Under the pieces are notes generated by a model, which worked only from the letters and a program-made list of their open reading frames with translations, had not been told where the DNA came from and made no database searches. The translations under genes and the position numbers were made by a program. From Proluteimonas flavola (GTDB lineage: Bacteria; Pseudomonadota; Gammaproteobacteria; Xanthomonadales; Xanthomonadaceae), in NCBI RefSeq assembly GCF_021191705.1, contig NZ_JAIWPU010000031.1, positions 24,688-88,687 of the forward strand: a stretch of DNA of 64,000 bases, written 5' to 3'. How positions within the stretch are numbered: position 1 is the stretch's first letter; every line of letters begins with the position of its first letter. Shown here one piece after another: positions 31,340-40,285 of this stretch.

Positions 31340-31365
31340 AGCTTTGGCTTTGGCTTCCAGCTCTT

Positions 31366-31910
31366 GATCTGAATCGAGCCGTAGAGCGAGCCGAGCACCG
31401 GAGTCTGGCGCGGCCGAAGAGCAGCCCATGTCTGAGCGCAGCGAGTTTGGGCTGCGTGCCGCGTCAGGCGAGGAGCGGAGGGGACCGATGCGGCTTCATC
31501 GCATCGGCTCGCGTCCGGCGAAGACGGTTTTGCTTACTTTTGCCAAGACAAAAGTAAGCCGCGCGACAGCGCGGAAGCTCTGTACTTGATCTTCGCTCCT
31601 GCGGTTGATTCTTTATTTGCTTGGAATGTCGAAGTCGAGGCGACGAGCGAAGAAGCGCAAACAAGTGCAGGGCTTTCGCCCGCTGCGCGTGCGAGTCCCT
31701 TTTGGATGGACCCAAAAGGAACCAAAAGGTCCCTTCGCCGGACGCGATCCGCCGCGATACCGCCGCGGCGGTCCCCTGCGCTTCTCGGACGACGGGGCAC
31801 ATTGGGACCTTCACGGTTCCGCAGCCCAAACTCGCTGCGCTCAGACATGGGCTGCTCTTCGACCCCGCCGCCCTGCGATGCTCGGCTCGCTCTACGGCTC
31901 GATTCAGATC
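31366..31910. repeat. 545-bp non-coding element with long inverted-repeat arms
   Basis: The outer arms 31366-31456 and 31820-31910 are each 91 bases and complementary except for scattered bases around 31400-31425. Both carry GATCTGAATCGAGCC at the tip and GAGTTTGGGCTGC inside. Complementarity continues, weaker, inward (AGGGGACCG..., TCGCGTCCGGCGAAG) to about 31510 and 31730. Each inner arm ends in its own small hairpin: GCTTACTTTTG/CAAAAGTAAGC at 31528-31558, and a CCCTTTTGGATGG/CCCAAAAGG version at 31698-31725. The centre has no convincing gene. Short open frames exist here, but none shows family motifs or a ribosome site. Confidence 0.75.
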
Positions 31911-31918
31911 AAAGGCGC

Positions 31919-31985
31919 AAGCCACAGCCACAGCCACAGCCACAGCCAAAGCGAAAGCGAAAGCGAAAGCGAAAGCGAAAGCGAA
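31919..31985. repeat. AGCCAC / AAAGCG hexanucleotide tract
   Basis: About five AGCCAC units followed by about five AAAGCG units. Read on the other strand it is CGCTTT then GTGGCT, the mirror of the GGCTTC/GCTTTG tract on the left of the 545-bp element. The two tracts flank the element in inverted orientation. Confidence 0.75.
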
Positions 31986-32104
31986 CCGCAGAAGGCCTTG
32001 CGACGTCACAGGTCCGCCCGGCGGTACCCGTGCGAGGGGAACATTGAACACAGCCGACTTCCGGCACCTATCCCCACCCGCGCGACACCGCCTAGACTTC
32101 GGGC

Positions 32105-33025
32105 ATGCCGGATCTGATCGCACGCATTCTCCATCTGCTCGCCACCCTCGTCGGCGCACTGCCGGCGCCGGTGCTGCGCGGCATCGCCGGCGCGGTCGCT
32201 GCGCTCGGACGACGCACGGGCAGCCGCGAGAGCCGGGTGGCGCTGCGCAATCTCGAACTCGCCTATCCCGAACTGACCGACGACGAACGCGCGGCGCTGC
32301 AGAAGGCGATCCTGCGCACCACTGCGCTGCAGACGCTGGAAACGCTGCGCCTGTGGACGCGCCCGCATGCGCACAACCTGCGGATGCTGCGCGAACAGCA
32401 CGGCGTGGGCCTGTTCGACGCGGCGCTGGCCGATGGCCGCGGCCTGATCGTCTGCGCCCCGCACTACGGCAACTGGGAACTGCTGAACCAGTGGCTGGCC
32501 GCGCGCACGCCGATCTCGATCCTCTATCGCGCACCGGACTCGGCGGTCGGTGAAGCCTTCCTGCGCCGCGTGCGCGCCGGTGCGGCCGACCGCGTGCGCC
32601 AGGTCCGCGCCGAAGGCCCGGCGGTGCGCCAGTTGTGGAAGACGCTCAAGGATGGCGGCGTGGTCGGCATCCTGCCCGACCAGCAGCCCAAGGCCGGCGA
32701 CGGCGAGTTCGCCCCGTTCTTCGGCATGCCGGCGCTGACGATGACGCTCGCCTCCAGGCTCGCCGAACGCACCGGTGCGACCGTGCTGTTCGCCTATTGC
32801 GAGCGCATCGGCTGCGGTCCTGATTTCGCGCTGCGCATCGAGCCCGCGCATCCCGCCATCGCCGATGCCGACCTGGTCCGCGCAACCACCGCGCTCAACG
32901 CCGGCGTCGAACACATCGCCCGACGCGATCCGGCGCAGTACCAGTGGACCTACAAGCGCTACAAGGCCCGGCCGTCCGGCTCGGGCGACGACAATCCCTA
33001 TCTCGACCTCGAACGTCGACGATGA
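32105..33025 (+). CDS. Lipid A biosynthesis acyltransferase, LpxL/HtrB-like
   Basis: A 306-residue membrane-associated acyltransferase of the lauroyl/myristoyl transferase family that adds secondary acyl chains to Kdo2-lipid A precursors. The catalytic H-x4-E motif is in APHYGNWELLNQWLA (about residue 120). Other family stretches are VGILPDQQPKAGDGEFAPFF and TWTYK-type YQWTYKRYKARP near the C-terminus. It has one N-terminal hydrophobic segment. ATG 32105 (MPDLIARIL) follows the repeat block. It ends four bases before an ATGA near the PH-domain gene, suggesting one transcript. LpxL cannot be told from LpxM by sequence alone. Confidence 0.87.
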   Translation: MPDLIARILHLLATLVGALPAPVLRGIAGAVAALGRRTGSRESRVALRNLELAYPELTDDERAALQKAILRTTALQTLETLRLWTRPHAHNLRMLREQHGVGLFDAALADGRGLIVCAPHYGNWELLNQWLAARTPISILYRAPDSAVGEAFLRRVRAGAADRVRQVRAEGPAVRQLWKTLKDGGVVGILPDQQPKAGDGEFAPFFGMPALTMTLASRLAERTGATVLFAYCERIGCGPDFALRIEPAHPAIADADLVRATTALNAGVEHIARRDPAQYQWTYKRYKARPSGSGDDNPYLDLERRR

Positions 33026-33035
33026 GCAGGCGACG

Positions 33036-33593
33036 ATGATCCCCAGCGAAGACCACGCGTCCACACCGCCGCCGCTGCCTGTCGAGCCGGCGGCGCCTGC
33101 GCCGCAGGTCGCGACCGACGTCTGGCAGCCACTACCGCTGCGGGCACGCACGCTGGCGACGATCTCCACGCTGATCGGCACCTTGATCCCGCTGGCGATC
33201 GCGCTGGGCGTCGGCCTGATCGCCGCCGACCGCCAGCCGCTGTCGTACGCGATCGTCGGCGCGCTGCTGCTGGCGATTCCGGCGTGGACGGTGTGGATCG
33301 CGCGCCGGCGCTGGCTGCGCACGCGCTGGCGGCTCGACGACGACGGCTTCGGGGTGCGCCGCGGGCACCTGTGGCGCAGCGACACGCGCGTGCCCGGCAA
33401 CCGCGTGCAGCATCTCGACGTGCGCCGCGGTCCGCTGGAACGCGCGTTCGGGCTGGCGACGCTGATCGTGCACACCGCCGGCACCCGCAACAGCGCGCTG
33501 TCGCTGTCGGGACTCGACTTCGAAGAGGCCGAGCGCCTGCGCGACACGCTGGCCGCACGCGCCGCCCGCGACGACGACCATGACGACGCCTGA
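33036..33593 (+). CDS. PH-domain (DUF304) membrane protein, YdbS-like
   Basis: A 185-residue protein with a Pro/Ala-rich N-terminus, two transmembrane helices (TISTLIGTLIPLAIALGVGLI and the AIVGALLLAIPAWTVWIA region) and one bacterial PH domain with WRLDDDGFGVRRGHLW, RVPGNRVQHLDVRRGPLERA and GLATLIVHTAG. ATG 33036 was chosen: GAGCAGG lies five bases upstream, and the ATG at 33022 is out of frame. It overlaps the next gene by 14 bases. YdbS/YdbT-like pairs in Bacillus are linked to resistance to membrane-active peptides; the role here is unknown. Confidence 0.82.
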   Translation: MIPSEDHASTPPPLPVEPAAPAPQVATDVWQPLPLRARTLATISTLIGTLIPLAIALGVGLIAADRQPLSYAIVGALLLAIPAWTVWIARRRWLRTRWRLDDDGFGVRRGHLWRSDTRVPGNRVQHLDVRRGPLERAFGLATLIVHTAGTRNSALSLSGLDFEEAERLRDTLAARAARDDDHDDA

Positions 33594-35130
33594 GCCGGCC
33601 GCGCCCGCGGCGCTGCTGCCGCAGGACCACGAGCGCCGCCTGCATCCGGGGTCGTGGCTGTTCGTGCTGCTGCAGAACCTGCGGCAGTTCATCGTGCCGC
33701 TGGCGGTGCTGCTGTTCGCCGGCGGCCGCCGCGACGACGGGTATCCGTGGTGGTTGCCGATGATCGGCGTCGGCGTGCTGGTCGTGGTGTCGGTGTGGCA
33801 GTACCTGACCTTCCGCTACCGCATCGACGACGACCGCCTGATCGTGCGCAGCGGACTGCTCGAACGCAGCGTCCGGCAGATTCCGTATTCGCGCATCCAC
33901 AACGTCGCCATCCACCAGACCCTGCTGCACCGCCTGATGGGCGTGGCCGAGGTGCGGCTGGAATCGGCCGGCGGCACGAAGCCCGAAGCGCAGATGCGCG
34001 TGCTGCGCATGCCTGAGGCGCTGGCGCTCGAACAGCTGATCCGCGATCGCGGCCGCGCCGACGCAGCCGCTGCGACGCCCGACGGCGCACCGGTCGCCGA
34101 CCCCGCCGGCACCACGCTGCTGGCGCTGTCGACCTGGGAGGTGGTCAAGCTCGGCCTGATTTCGAATCGTGGCCTGATCGTCGTCGCCGGCGCGGTCGCG
34201 CTGTCGTTCCAGGTCATGCCCGAGCGCGCGATGGGCCGCTGGCTGGTCGCGTACGGCCGCGAGGCCTTCGGCTACGCCAGCGGCTTCGCGACGACCTGGA
34301 TGGCCAAGGGCCTGGTGCTGATCGGCGTGCTCGCGACGGCGCTGGTGCTGATCCGCGCGTTCTCGGTGCTGCTGTCGCTGCTGCGCTACCACGGCTTCCG
34401 GCTGCAGCGGCAGGGGCGGCGCCTGACCGTCGAACGCGGCCTGCTGGGCCGCTCGCGCAGCAGCGTACCGCGCCGGCGCATCCAGGCGTGGACGCAGCAG
34501 GAAGGCGTGCTGCACCGCCTGTTCGCGCGGCGCACCCTGGAAATCGACACCGCCAGCGCGCGCGGCAGCGACGGCCAGGGCAATGCGAACGCGCAGCGCG
34601 GGCTCGATGCACTGGCGCCGATCGCGCCGCCCGACACCTGCGATGCGATCGTCCGCGACATCGCCCTGTTGCCGTCGTGGCCGCCGCAGCACTGGCAGCC
34701 GCTGCATCCGCGCGCCTGGCAGCGCCTGATGCTCGGCGATTTCTTCGTGACCGTCGCCCTGTGCGCGGCGCTGGCCTGGTTCTTCCAGTGGTGGGGCGCG
34801 CTGGGCCTGCTGTGGCTGCCGTGGTCGATGTTCATCGCACGCCGCCACGCCGCGCGCGCCGGCTACGCGGTCGACGATGCCCTGGTCGCGGTGCGCGAAG
34901 GCTGGTGGTCGCGCACCTGGCGCTTCGCCGAACTCGGCAAGCTGCAGGCCGTCGAACTGCGCCAGTCGCCGCTGGACCGCCGCTTCGGCATGGCCTCGGT
35001 GTGGCTCGACACCGCCGGCGCCAATCCGCTGACCACGCCGCTGCGGCTGCGCTTCCTGTCGCTCGACGATGCCGAGCGCATCCACGCCACGCTCGCGCAC
35101 GCGATCGCAAGGCGACCGCTGCGCTGGTGA
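33580..35130 (+). CDS. PH-domain (DUF304) membrane protein, YdbT-like
   Basis: A 516-residue membrane protein with three PH/DUF304 modules, each preceded by a hydrophobic hairpin. Module 1 has YRIDDDRLIVRSGLLERSVR and IPYSRIHNVAIHQTLLHRLM. Module 2 has GFRLQRQGRRLTVERGLLGR and VPRRRIQAWTQQEGVLHRLF. Module 3 has GYAVDDALVAVREGWWSRTW and AELGKLQAVELRQSPLDRRF. The start overlaps the YdbS-like gene, giving the usual ydbS-ydbT pair. It ends 30 bases before the convergent glycosyltransferase. Confidence 0.85.
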   Translation: MTTPEPAAPAALLPQDHERRLHPGSWLFVLLQNLRQFIVPLAVLLFAGGRRDDGYPWWLPMIGVGVLVVVSVWQYLTFRYRIDDDRLIVRSGLLERSVRQIPYSRIHNVAIHQTLLHRLMGVAEVRLESAGGTKPEAQMRVLRMPEALALEQLIRDRGRADAAAATPDGAPVADPAGTTLLALSTWEVVKLGLISNRGLIVVAGAVALSFQVMPERAMGRWLVAYGREAFGYASGFATTWMAKGLVLIGVLATALVLIRAFSVLLSLLRYHGFRLQRQGRRLTVERGLLGRSRSSVPRRRIQAWTQQEGVLHRLFARRTLEIDTASARGSDGQGNANAQRGLDALAPIAPPDTCDAIVRDIALLPSWPPQHWQPLHPRAWQRLMLGDFFVTVALCAALAWFFQWWGALGLLWLPWSMFIARRHAARAGYAVDDALVAVREGWWSRTWRFAELGKLQAVELRQSPLDRRFGMASVWLDTAGANPLTTPLRLRFLSLDDAERIHATLAHAIARRPLRW

Positions 35131-35160
35131 TCCGATTCGTCTGAACCCGGCGCGCTGCGA

Positions 35161-36093
35161 TCAGCGGCGCGACCTGAGGTAATGCGAGAGCATGCCCACC
35201 CAGTGTTCGATGCGCTTGGCCAGCGGCATCGGCGCCTGGAACAGCAGCCAGCTGTAGGCGCGCAGTTCCCAGAACGTCGGTGCGGGCTTGGTGCGGAATT
35301 CGGCCTTGGCCATGCGCAGCCAGCGCGGCGTGATGCCGGCCTGCTGGCGATAGAACTCGAGCATGCGTTCGCTCCCCACCACGTGGCGATACACGCGCAA
35401 CGGCGACGGCCCGAACGACTTCAGCGCATTGCTGCCGTGTTCGCGGTGGCCGACCAGGGTGTCGGACAGATACACCTTGTGCGCGCCGAGGATGTCGGCG
35501 CCGTAGACGATGCAGTCGTCCGGGCGCGAGAGCCAGTCGGCGGCGCGCTCGGGCGGCAGCGTCAGCAGTCGCGCCATCAGGCTGCTGCGCAGGCTCACCG
35601 CCGACGTCGCTGCGCCCTGGAAGCGGTGGTAGTAGGCGCCCAGCAGGATCGACAGGCCCAGATCGCGGTCCGGGCCGGGCTTGAACATCGGCGCGTCGAG
35701 ATCGCCGAACAGGTGCATGTTCGTGTAGACGAAATCGACTTCGGGCCGCGCGGCGTAGACGTCGACGATGCGCTGCAGATAGTCGGGATTCCAGCGGTCG
35801 TCGGAATCGAGCAGCGCGACGATGTCGCCACGCGCCTGTGCGAAGCCGGTGATCCAGGCCTGCAGCTGGCCGCCGTTGGCCTGCTCGATGATCGTGATCT
35901 TCGGATGTGCGTCGTAATGACGACGGAGCAGGTCCGGTGACCCGTCGCGCGAACCGTCGTCGACGATGACGATGTCCAGCGCGGGTTCCGTCTGCGCGAG
36001 CACCGATTCGATCGCCTCGACGACGAACGCGGCGTAGTTGTAGCTCGAGACGAGCACGCTGACGGTGGGACGGGCGGAAGCGGTCATGGACAT
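35161..36093 (-). CDS. Family 2 glycosyltransferase
   Basis: A 310-residue GT-A fold transferase with VSVLVSSYNYAAFVVEAIES at the N-terminus, DIVIVDDGSRDGS, and the metal-binding region ARGDIVALLDSDDRWNPDYL. The C-terminal half (from FVYTNMHLFGD) is less conserved, and no transmembrane span is evident. Three in-frame ATGs exist (36111, 36093, 36087); 36093 is a compromise because none has a clear ribosome site. It is divergent from the next glycosyltransferase across 90 bases. Likely involved in surface polysaccharide or LPS; the sugar is unknown. Confidence 0.8.
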   Translation of the reverse strand: MSMTASARPTVSVLVSSYNYAAFVVEAIESVLAQTEPALDIVIVDDGSRDGSPDLLRRHYDAHPKITIIEQANGGQLQAWITGFAQARGDIVALLDSDDRWNPDYLQRIVDVYAARPEVDFVYTNMHLFGDLDAPMFKPGPDRDLGLSILLGAYYHRFQGAATSAVSLRSSLMARLLTLPPERAADWLSRPDDCIVYGADILGAHKVYLSDTLVGHREHGSNALKSFGPSPLRVYRHVVGSERMLEFYRQQAGITPRWLRMAKAEFRTKPAPTFWELRAYSWLLFQAPMPLAKRIEHWVGMLSHYLRSRR

Positions 36094-36183
36094 CGGGGCG
36101 ACGCCGCGCATGCGGCGCCGGCATCATAACAACGCGCCCCGCCACGCCCGGACGCCACTGGCGCGATCGGCGACAATCGCCGC

Positions 36184-36948
36184 ATGTCGATTCCCGCACC
36201 CGCCGCCGCGCCACTGCCGATCTCCGGCGTCGTCATCACGAAAAACGAGGGCGATCGCATCGGCCGCTGCCTCGATTCGATGCGCAGCCTGTGCGCCGAG
36301 CTGATCGTCGTCGATTCCGGCTCGACCGACGACACCGTCGCCGTCGCCACCGCACATGGCGCGCGCGTCGTCCAGCAGGACTGGCTGGGCTACGCGGCGC
36401 AGAAGACCTTCGCCAATACCTTGGCCGTGCACGACTGGCTGCTGTTGCTCGACGCCGACGAATGGCTGTCGCCGGGCACCGACGCAACGATCCGCGCGTT
36501 GTTCGCGGACGGGCGTGTCGAGACCGCCGATGCCTGGCTGCTGACGCGCCGCAACCGGTTTCTCGGCCATCGCCTGCGCGGCGGCGAGCCGATGGAGCGG
36601 CTTGTCCGCGCGGGCTGGCGCTACCTGCCCTCGCAGGTGCACGAACGCCCGGACCTCGAAGGCAAGACGGTCGCGAAGCTCGACGCCGATTTCGAGCACG
36701 ACACCTCGCGCAGCCATGCCGAGCACGTCGCCAAGCTGTCGACATACGCCGCGCTGTGGGCGCGGCAGCGTCGCGATGCCGGCAAGCGCGCACACGCGCT
36801 TGACGGCCCGCTGCATGCGGCCGCCTATCTGCTCAAGCAGTACCTGCTGCGCGGCGCGTTCCTCGACGGCGCGCCGGGCTGGCGCTTCCACAAGGCGCAG
36901 GCCGATTACGTGCTGGAGAAATACCGGCGGCTGCGCGCGCTGTCCTGA
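36184..36948 (+). CDS. Family 2 glycosyltransferase, WaaE/KdtX-like
   Basis: A 254-residue transferase with ISGVVITKNEGDRIGRCLDS, ELIVVDSGSTDDTVAVATAH, WLGYAAQKTFANTLAVHDWL and LLLLDADEWLSPGT. This series is characteristic of WaaE/KdtX LPS inner-core glucosyltransferases. The C-terminus has DFEHDTSRSHAEHVAKLSTY and AAYLLKQYLLRGAFLDGAPG, also as in that family. ATG 36184 opens MSIPAPAAAP. A REP element lies 13 bases after the stop, before the convergent third glycosyltransferase. Confidence 0.85.
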   Translation: MSIPAPAAAPLPISGVVITKNEGDRIGRCLDSMRSLCAELIVVDSGSTDDTVAVATAHGARVVQQDWLGYAAQKTFANTLAVHDWLLLLDADEWLSPGTDATIRALFADGRVETADAWLLTRRNRFLGHRLRGGEPMERLVRAGWRYLPSQVHERPDLEGKTVAKLDADFEHDTSRSHAEHVAKLSTYAALWARQRRDAGKRAHALDGPLHAAAYLLKQYLLRGAFLDGAPGWRFHKAQADYVLEKYRRLRALS

Positions 36949-36960
36949 TCGAACGCGTCC

Positions 36961-37028
36961 GTGGGAGCGCGCTTGCGCGCGATGGAGCATTCCCGGTAAA
37001 GCGCCTTCGCGCGCAAGCACGCTCCCAC
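36961..37028. repeat. REP element (GTGGGAGCGCGC family)
   Basis: The left arm GTGGGAGCGCGCTTGCGCGC continues GATGG; the right arm TTCGCGCGCAAGCACGCTCC ends CAC. It is an imperfect palindrome between the convergent glycosyltransferase genes, the same family as 10362 and 50105. Confidence 0.8.
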
Positions 37029-37060
37029 ACGCACCCCCATACCCACGCAGGCACGGTCGC

Positions 37061-37894
37061 TCAGCGCTTCGGCCCCTGCACCAGCCCGTACTCGGTCCAA
37101 GTGAGCCGCCCGGCCGCGACCGCATCGCGGATCGCCTGGTTGGCCGCCTTCATTTCCGGCTTCACATAGCCACGCGCGTGGTCGAGATGGATGCACACCG
37201 CCGAGAACCGGATCTGCTTGCCGGTCACGCCGGCATTGGCGAGCCGCTCGCCGAGTTCGAGATCCTCGCCGCCGTAGCTCATGCGCTCGTCGAAACCGTT
37301 GACGCGCACCAGATCCGCCTTCCAGCCCGATGCATTGTTGCCAGCCCAGCGTGGCTTCGTCGGCGTGACCGCATTGAGCACACGTTCGCGCCAGCCCGGA
37401 CGCGCCCAGAGTTTCAGCGAGCGCTTCCCGCGCGGCAACCCGTTGGCCTTGAGCCAGTCCAGATCGGTGTGCAGCCCGCGCGCGATGACGTCGCGGTCGA
37501 TCTTCAGGCTCAGATCCATCGGCAGCTTGCAGTAGCCGCCGCCGAGATACCGGCCCGATTCGCGCAGGCGCAGGTGCTGGCTGACGAAATCCGCGCGCGG
37601 CACGCAGTCGCCGTCGGAGAAGACCAGATAGTCGGCGCGCGCGTCCTCGATGCCACGATTGAGGATCGTGCATTTCCGGAAACCGGCGTCCTCGTGCCAG
37701 ACATGCCGCAGCGGATACGGCAGTTCGGGGGCGAGTGCGGCAAGCATGTCGCGCGTCGCCTGGCCGGACCCGTCGTCGGCGACGATCAGTTCGAAGTCCT
37801 GCCGGTCCTGCTGCGCATAGCCCCACAGGCACCGCTGCAGCCAGTCGGTGTTGTTGTAGGTGCTGATGATCAGGCTGGCGGCGGGTGTCTGCAT
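37061..37894 (-). CDS. Family 2 glycosyltransferase with galactosyltransferase-type C-terminus
   Basis: A 277-residue transferase. The N-terminus has SLIISTYNNTDWLQRCLWGY, ELIVADDGSGQATRDML and CTILNRGIEDARADYLVFSD followed by GDC. The C-terminal segment GNNASGWKADLVRVNGFDER and SYGGEDLELGERLANAG matches the glyco_transf_7C pattern (N-acetylgalactosamine/galactose-type acceptor region). ATG 37894 opens MQTPAASLIIS. Third GT2 of a small cluster flanked by rsmB. Role probably in LPS or capsule; substrate unknown. Confidence 0.82.
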   Translation of the reverse strand: MQTPAASLIISTYNNTDWLQRCLWGYAQQDRQDFELIVADDGSGQATRDMLAALAPELPYPLRHVWHEDAGFRKCTILNRGIEDARADYLVFSDGDCVPRADFVSQHLRLRESGRYLGGGYCKLPMDLSLKIDRDVIARGLHTDLDWLKANGLPRGKRSLKLWARPGWRERVLNAVTPTKPRWAGNNASGWKADLVRVNGFDERMSYGGEDLELGERLANAGVTGKQIRFSAVCIHLDHARGYVKPEMKAANQAIRDAVAAGRLTWTEYGLVQGPKR

Positions 37895-37933
37895 GGCGGT
37901 GATTCTAAGCGAGCGCCCCGCCCCCGGCCGTGC

Positions 37934-39229
37934 TCAGCGCAGGCGCTTCAGGCGCGCGTAGAAGAAGCCGTCCATGCCCGATTCGCCCGGCAGGCGCTGA
38001 TGGCCGGCGCCGGTGTCGCGACCGAAGCGATCGTCGAGCGGCTCGAGCGCGAAATCCGGATGGCGCGCGAGGAAGGCCTCGACCTGGGCGGCGTTCTCGC
38101 GCCGCAGGATCGAGCAGGTCGCGTACAGCAGCGTGCCGCCGGGCGCGACCACCGCGGCCAGTGCATCGAGCAGTTGCGCCTGCAGGGCGGCGAGCGCTTC
38201 GAGATCGGCGGGCCGCCGGTGCAGCAGCACGTCGGGCTGGCGGCGCACGATGCCGGTCGCCGAGCACGGCGCGTCCAGCAGCACGGCATCGAACGGCGTG
38301 CCGTCCCACCAGCGCGCGGGGTCCAGCGCATCGGCGGTGCGCACGCGGGCCTGCGCGCCGATGCCCAGGCGCCTGAAGGTCTGTTCGATCCGCGCGACGC
38401 GCGGCGCGGCGATGTCGATCGCCAGCAGGCGCAGCGCCGGGTCGCGTTCGAGCAGGTGCGCGCTCTTGCCGCCGGGCGCGGCGCAGGCGTCGAGCAGGCG
38501 TGCGCCGGCGGCCGGCTGCAACGCATCGGCCACGCGCTGCGCGGCGCCATCCTGGATCGACACATCGCCATCGGCGAAGCCTGGCAGCGCATCGACCGGC
38601 ACCGGTGTCGCAAGACGCAATGCGTCGGGCATATCGTCCGGCACGTCGGCCTGCAGGCCCGCCTGGATCAGGCGCGTGCAATAGGCATCGCGCGTGCCGC
38701 GGCGCGGGTTGACCCGCAGCCACTGCGGCGCCGCGGCGGCGCTGGCGGTGAGGATCGCCTCGACATCCCGCGGCCAGTCGGCGCGCACTTCCGCCAGCAG
38801 CCACGCCGGCCAGGCGGCATCGGCGCCCGCGCTCGGCAGGCCGTCCTTCTGCGCGCGTCGCAGCAGCGCGTTGACGAGACCGGCCTGATGCGCGCGGCCC
38901 AGCAGGCGCGCGGCATCGACGGTGGCATTGAGCGCGGCGTGCGCCGGCAGGCCCATCGGATCGAGCTGGGCGAAGCCGGCGTAGATCAGCGCGCGCAACG
39001 GCGCATCGCGCGCGCCCGGCGGACGCGGCATCCAGCGCGACAGCGCAGCGGCGTAGCGGCCCTGATGACGGATCGCGGCAAAGGCCATCGCCTCGACCAG
39101 CGCGCGGTCGCGCACGTCCTCGATGCCGGCCAGCGCCGTCGACAGTTCGGCCTTCAGCGAGCGGCCGTGATGCAGCACCGCGTCGATGACGCGCGCCGCC
39201 GCGAGCCGGGCCTGTGCGCCGTGGTCCAC
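37934..39229 (-). CDS. rsmB: 16S rRNA (cytosine-967-C5)-methyltransferase RsmB
   Basis: A 431-residue enzyme with an N-terminal NusB-like RNA-binding domain (about 1-140, with YAGFAQLDPMGLPAHAALNA) and a C-terminal SAM methyltransferase. SAM site: LLDACAAPGGKSAHLLERDP. Catalytic loop: VLLDAPCSATGIVRRQPDVL. The second Cys is in LLYATCSILRRENAAQVE. The start is GTG at 39229, one base after the fmt stop, giving the usual def-fmt-rsmB order; def is separated from fmt by a repeat. Confidence 0.94.
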   Translation of the reverse strand: MDHGAQARLAAARVIDAVLHHGRSLKAELSTALAGIEDVRDRALVEAMAFAAIRHQGRYAAALSRWMPRPPGARDAPLRALIYAGFAQLDPMGLPAHAALNATVDAARLLGRAHQAGLVNALLRRAQKDGLPSAGADAAWPAWLLAEVRADWPRDVEAILTASAAAAPQWLRVNPRRGTRDAYCTRLIQAGLQADVPDDMPDALRLATPVPVDALPGFADGDVSIQDGAAQRVADALQPAAGARLLDACAAPGGKSAHLLERDPALRLLAIDIAAPRVARIEQTFRRLGIGAQARVRTADALDPARWWDGTPFDAVLLDAPCSATGIVRRQPDVLLHRRPADLEALAALQAQLLDALAAVVAPGGTLLYATCSILRRENAAQVEAFLARHPDFALEPLDDRFGRDTGAGHQRLPGESGMDGFFYARLKRLR

Positions 39230-39230
39230 G

Positions 39231-40157
39231 TCAGGCGCCCGCGCCGCGCAGATCGCTGCGCGCGTTGAGGTAATCGGCCACGTCGATCGCGCGGCCGCCT
39301 GCGCGCTGTACGCGCTGCAGGCGCAGCGCGCCGTCGCCGCAGGCGATGACGATGCCCTGCCGGCCCGCAGCCAGCACGCTGCCCGGCTGGCTGCCGTGCA
39401 CCAGCGGCACTGCGGTCGCGCCGTGGATGCGCAGGCGTTCGCCGGCCACTTCGGCCTCGGCCACCGGCCATGGATTGAATGCGCGCACCGTGTCGGCCAG
39501 TTCGCGCGCGGTGCGCGACCAGTCCAGGCGCGCCTCGGCCTTGTCGAGCTTGTGCGCGTAGGTCGCCCCGTGCGCGGGCTGCTCGGACGGCCCCAGGCGC
39601 ATGCCCGCGCGCAGCAGGCCGAGACCGTCGGCCAGCACCTGCGCGCCGAGATCGGCCAGGCGGTCGTGCAGGCTGCCGCCGGTGTCCTCCGGCGCGATCG
39701 GCGTGGACTGCCGCAGCAGCACCGGCCCGGTATCGAGCCCCTTCTCCATCTGCATCAGGCACACGCCGGTCTCGGCGTCGCCGGCCTGGATCGCGCGCTG
39801 GATCGGCGCGGCGCCGCGCCAGCGCGGCAGCAGCGAGGCATGCACGTTCCAGCAGCCGAAACGCGGGATGTCGAGCACCGCCTGCGGCAGCAGCAGACCG
39901 TAGGCGACGACGATCATCAGGTCGGGTTCGAACGCGCGCAGGGTGTCGAGCACCCCGGCGCCCTTCAGGCGCTCGGGCTGGTGCACGGTCAGGCCGCGCT
40001 CGAGCGCCACCCGCTTGACCGGCGAGGCGGCCAGCGCGCGGCCACGTCCGGCCGGACGATCGGGCTGGGTGTAGACGGCGACCACTTCGTTGCGCGCGTC
40101 GGCTGCGAGCAGTGACGGCACGGCGAATTCGGGGGTGCCGGCGAAGACGAGTTTCAT
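39231..40157 (-). CDS. fmt: Methionyl-tRNA formyltransferase
   Basis: A 308-residue enzyme that formylates initiator Met-tRNA using 10-formyl-THF. Motifs: [25 protein letters not shown], the catalytic region [20 protein letters not shown] and the [19 protein letters not shown] loop. The C-terminal OB domain has [15 protein letters not shown] 40157 opens MKLVFAGTP. Upstream lies a GGGATT-type repeat that separates it from def, and no clear Shine-Dalgarno is visible. Confidence 0.96.
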   Translation of the reverse strand: MKLVFAGTPEFAVPSLLAADARNEVVAVYTQPDRPAGRGRALAASPVKRVALERGLTVHQPERLKGAGVLDTLRAFEPDLMIVVAYGLLLPQAVLDIPRFGCWNVHASLLPRWRGAAPIQRAIQAGDAETGVCLMQMEKGLDTGPVLLRQSTPIAPEDTGGSLHDRLADLGAQVLADGLGLLRAGMRLGPSEQPAHGATYAHKLDKAEARLDWSRTARELADTVRAFNPWPVAEAEVAGERLRIHGATAVPLVHGSQPGSVLAAGRQGIVIACGDGALRLQRVQRAGGRAIDVADYLNARSDLRGAGA

Positions 40158-40165
40158 AGCAGCCG

Positions 40166-40285
40166 TGATCGGGAATTGGGGATTGGGGAGAAGCGATGGT
40201 GTCCCGGCTTGGCGACACTGCCGCGCACCGGCGAGGCGACCCGGTGGCGCCGTTTCGAATCACCGGTTCCGAATCACGAATCACG
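40166..40285. repeat. GGGATT-type repeat between def and fmt, overlapping the def stop
   Basis: The left end is TCGGGAATTGGGGATTGGGG; the right end has GAATCACCGGTTCCGAATCA and CGAATCACGG. It has the same general layout as 55304-55417 and 1185-1294, though the right-hand units (GAATCAC) differ. The last codons of def (D-S-stop) lie inside the right end. Confidence 0.65.

Noticed and set aside
31143..31848. Short open frames inside the repeat block
   Set aside because: They are translations of repeats (poly Gly-Phe, Ser-Ala runs) with no ribosome site or family motif.
31917..31985. Hexanucleotide tract as a CRISPR-like array
   Set aside because: Units are six bases and contiguous, with no spacers.
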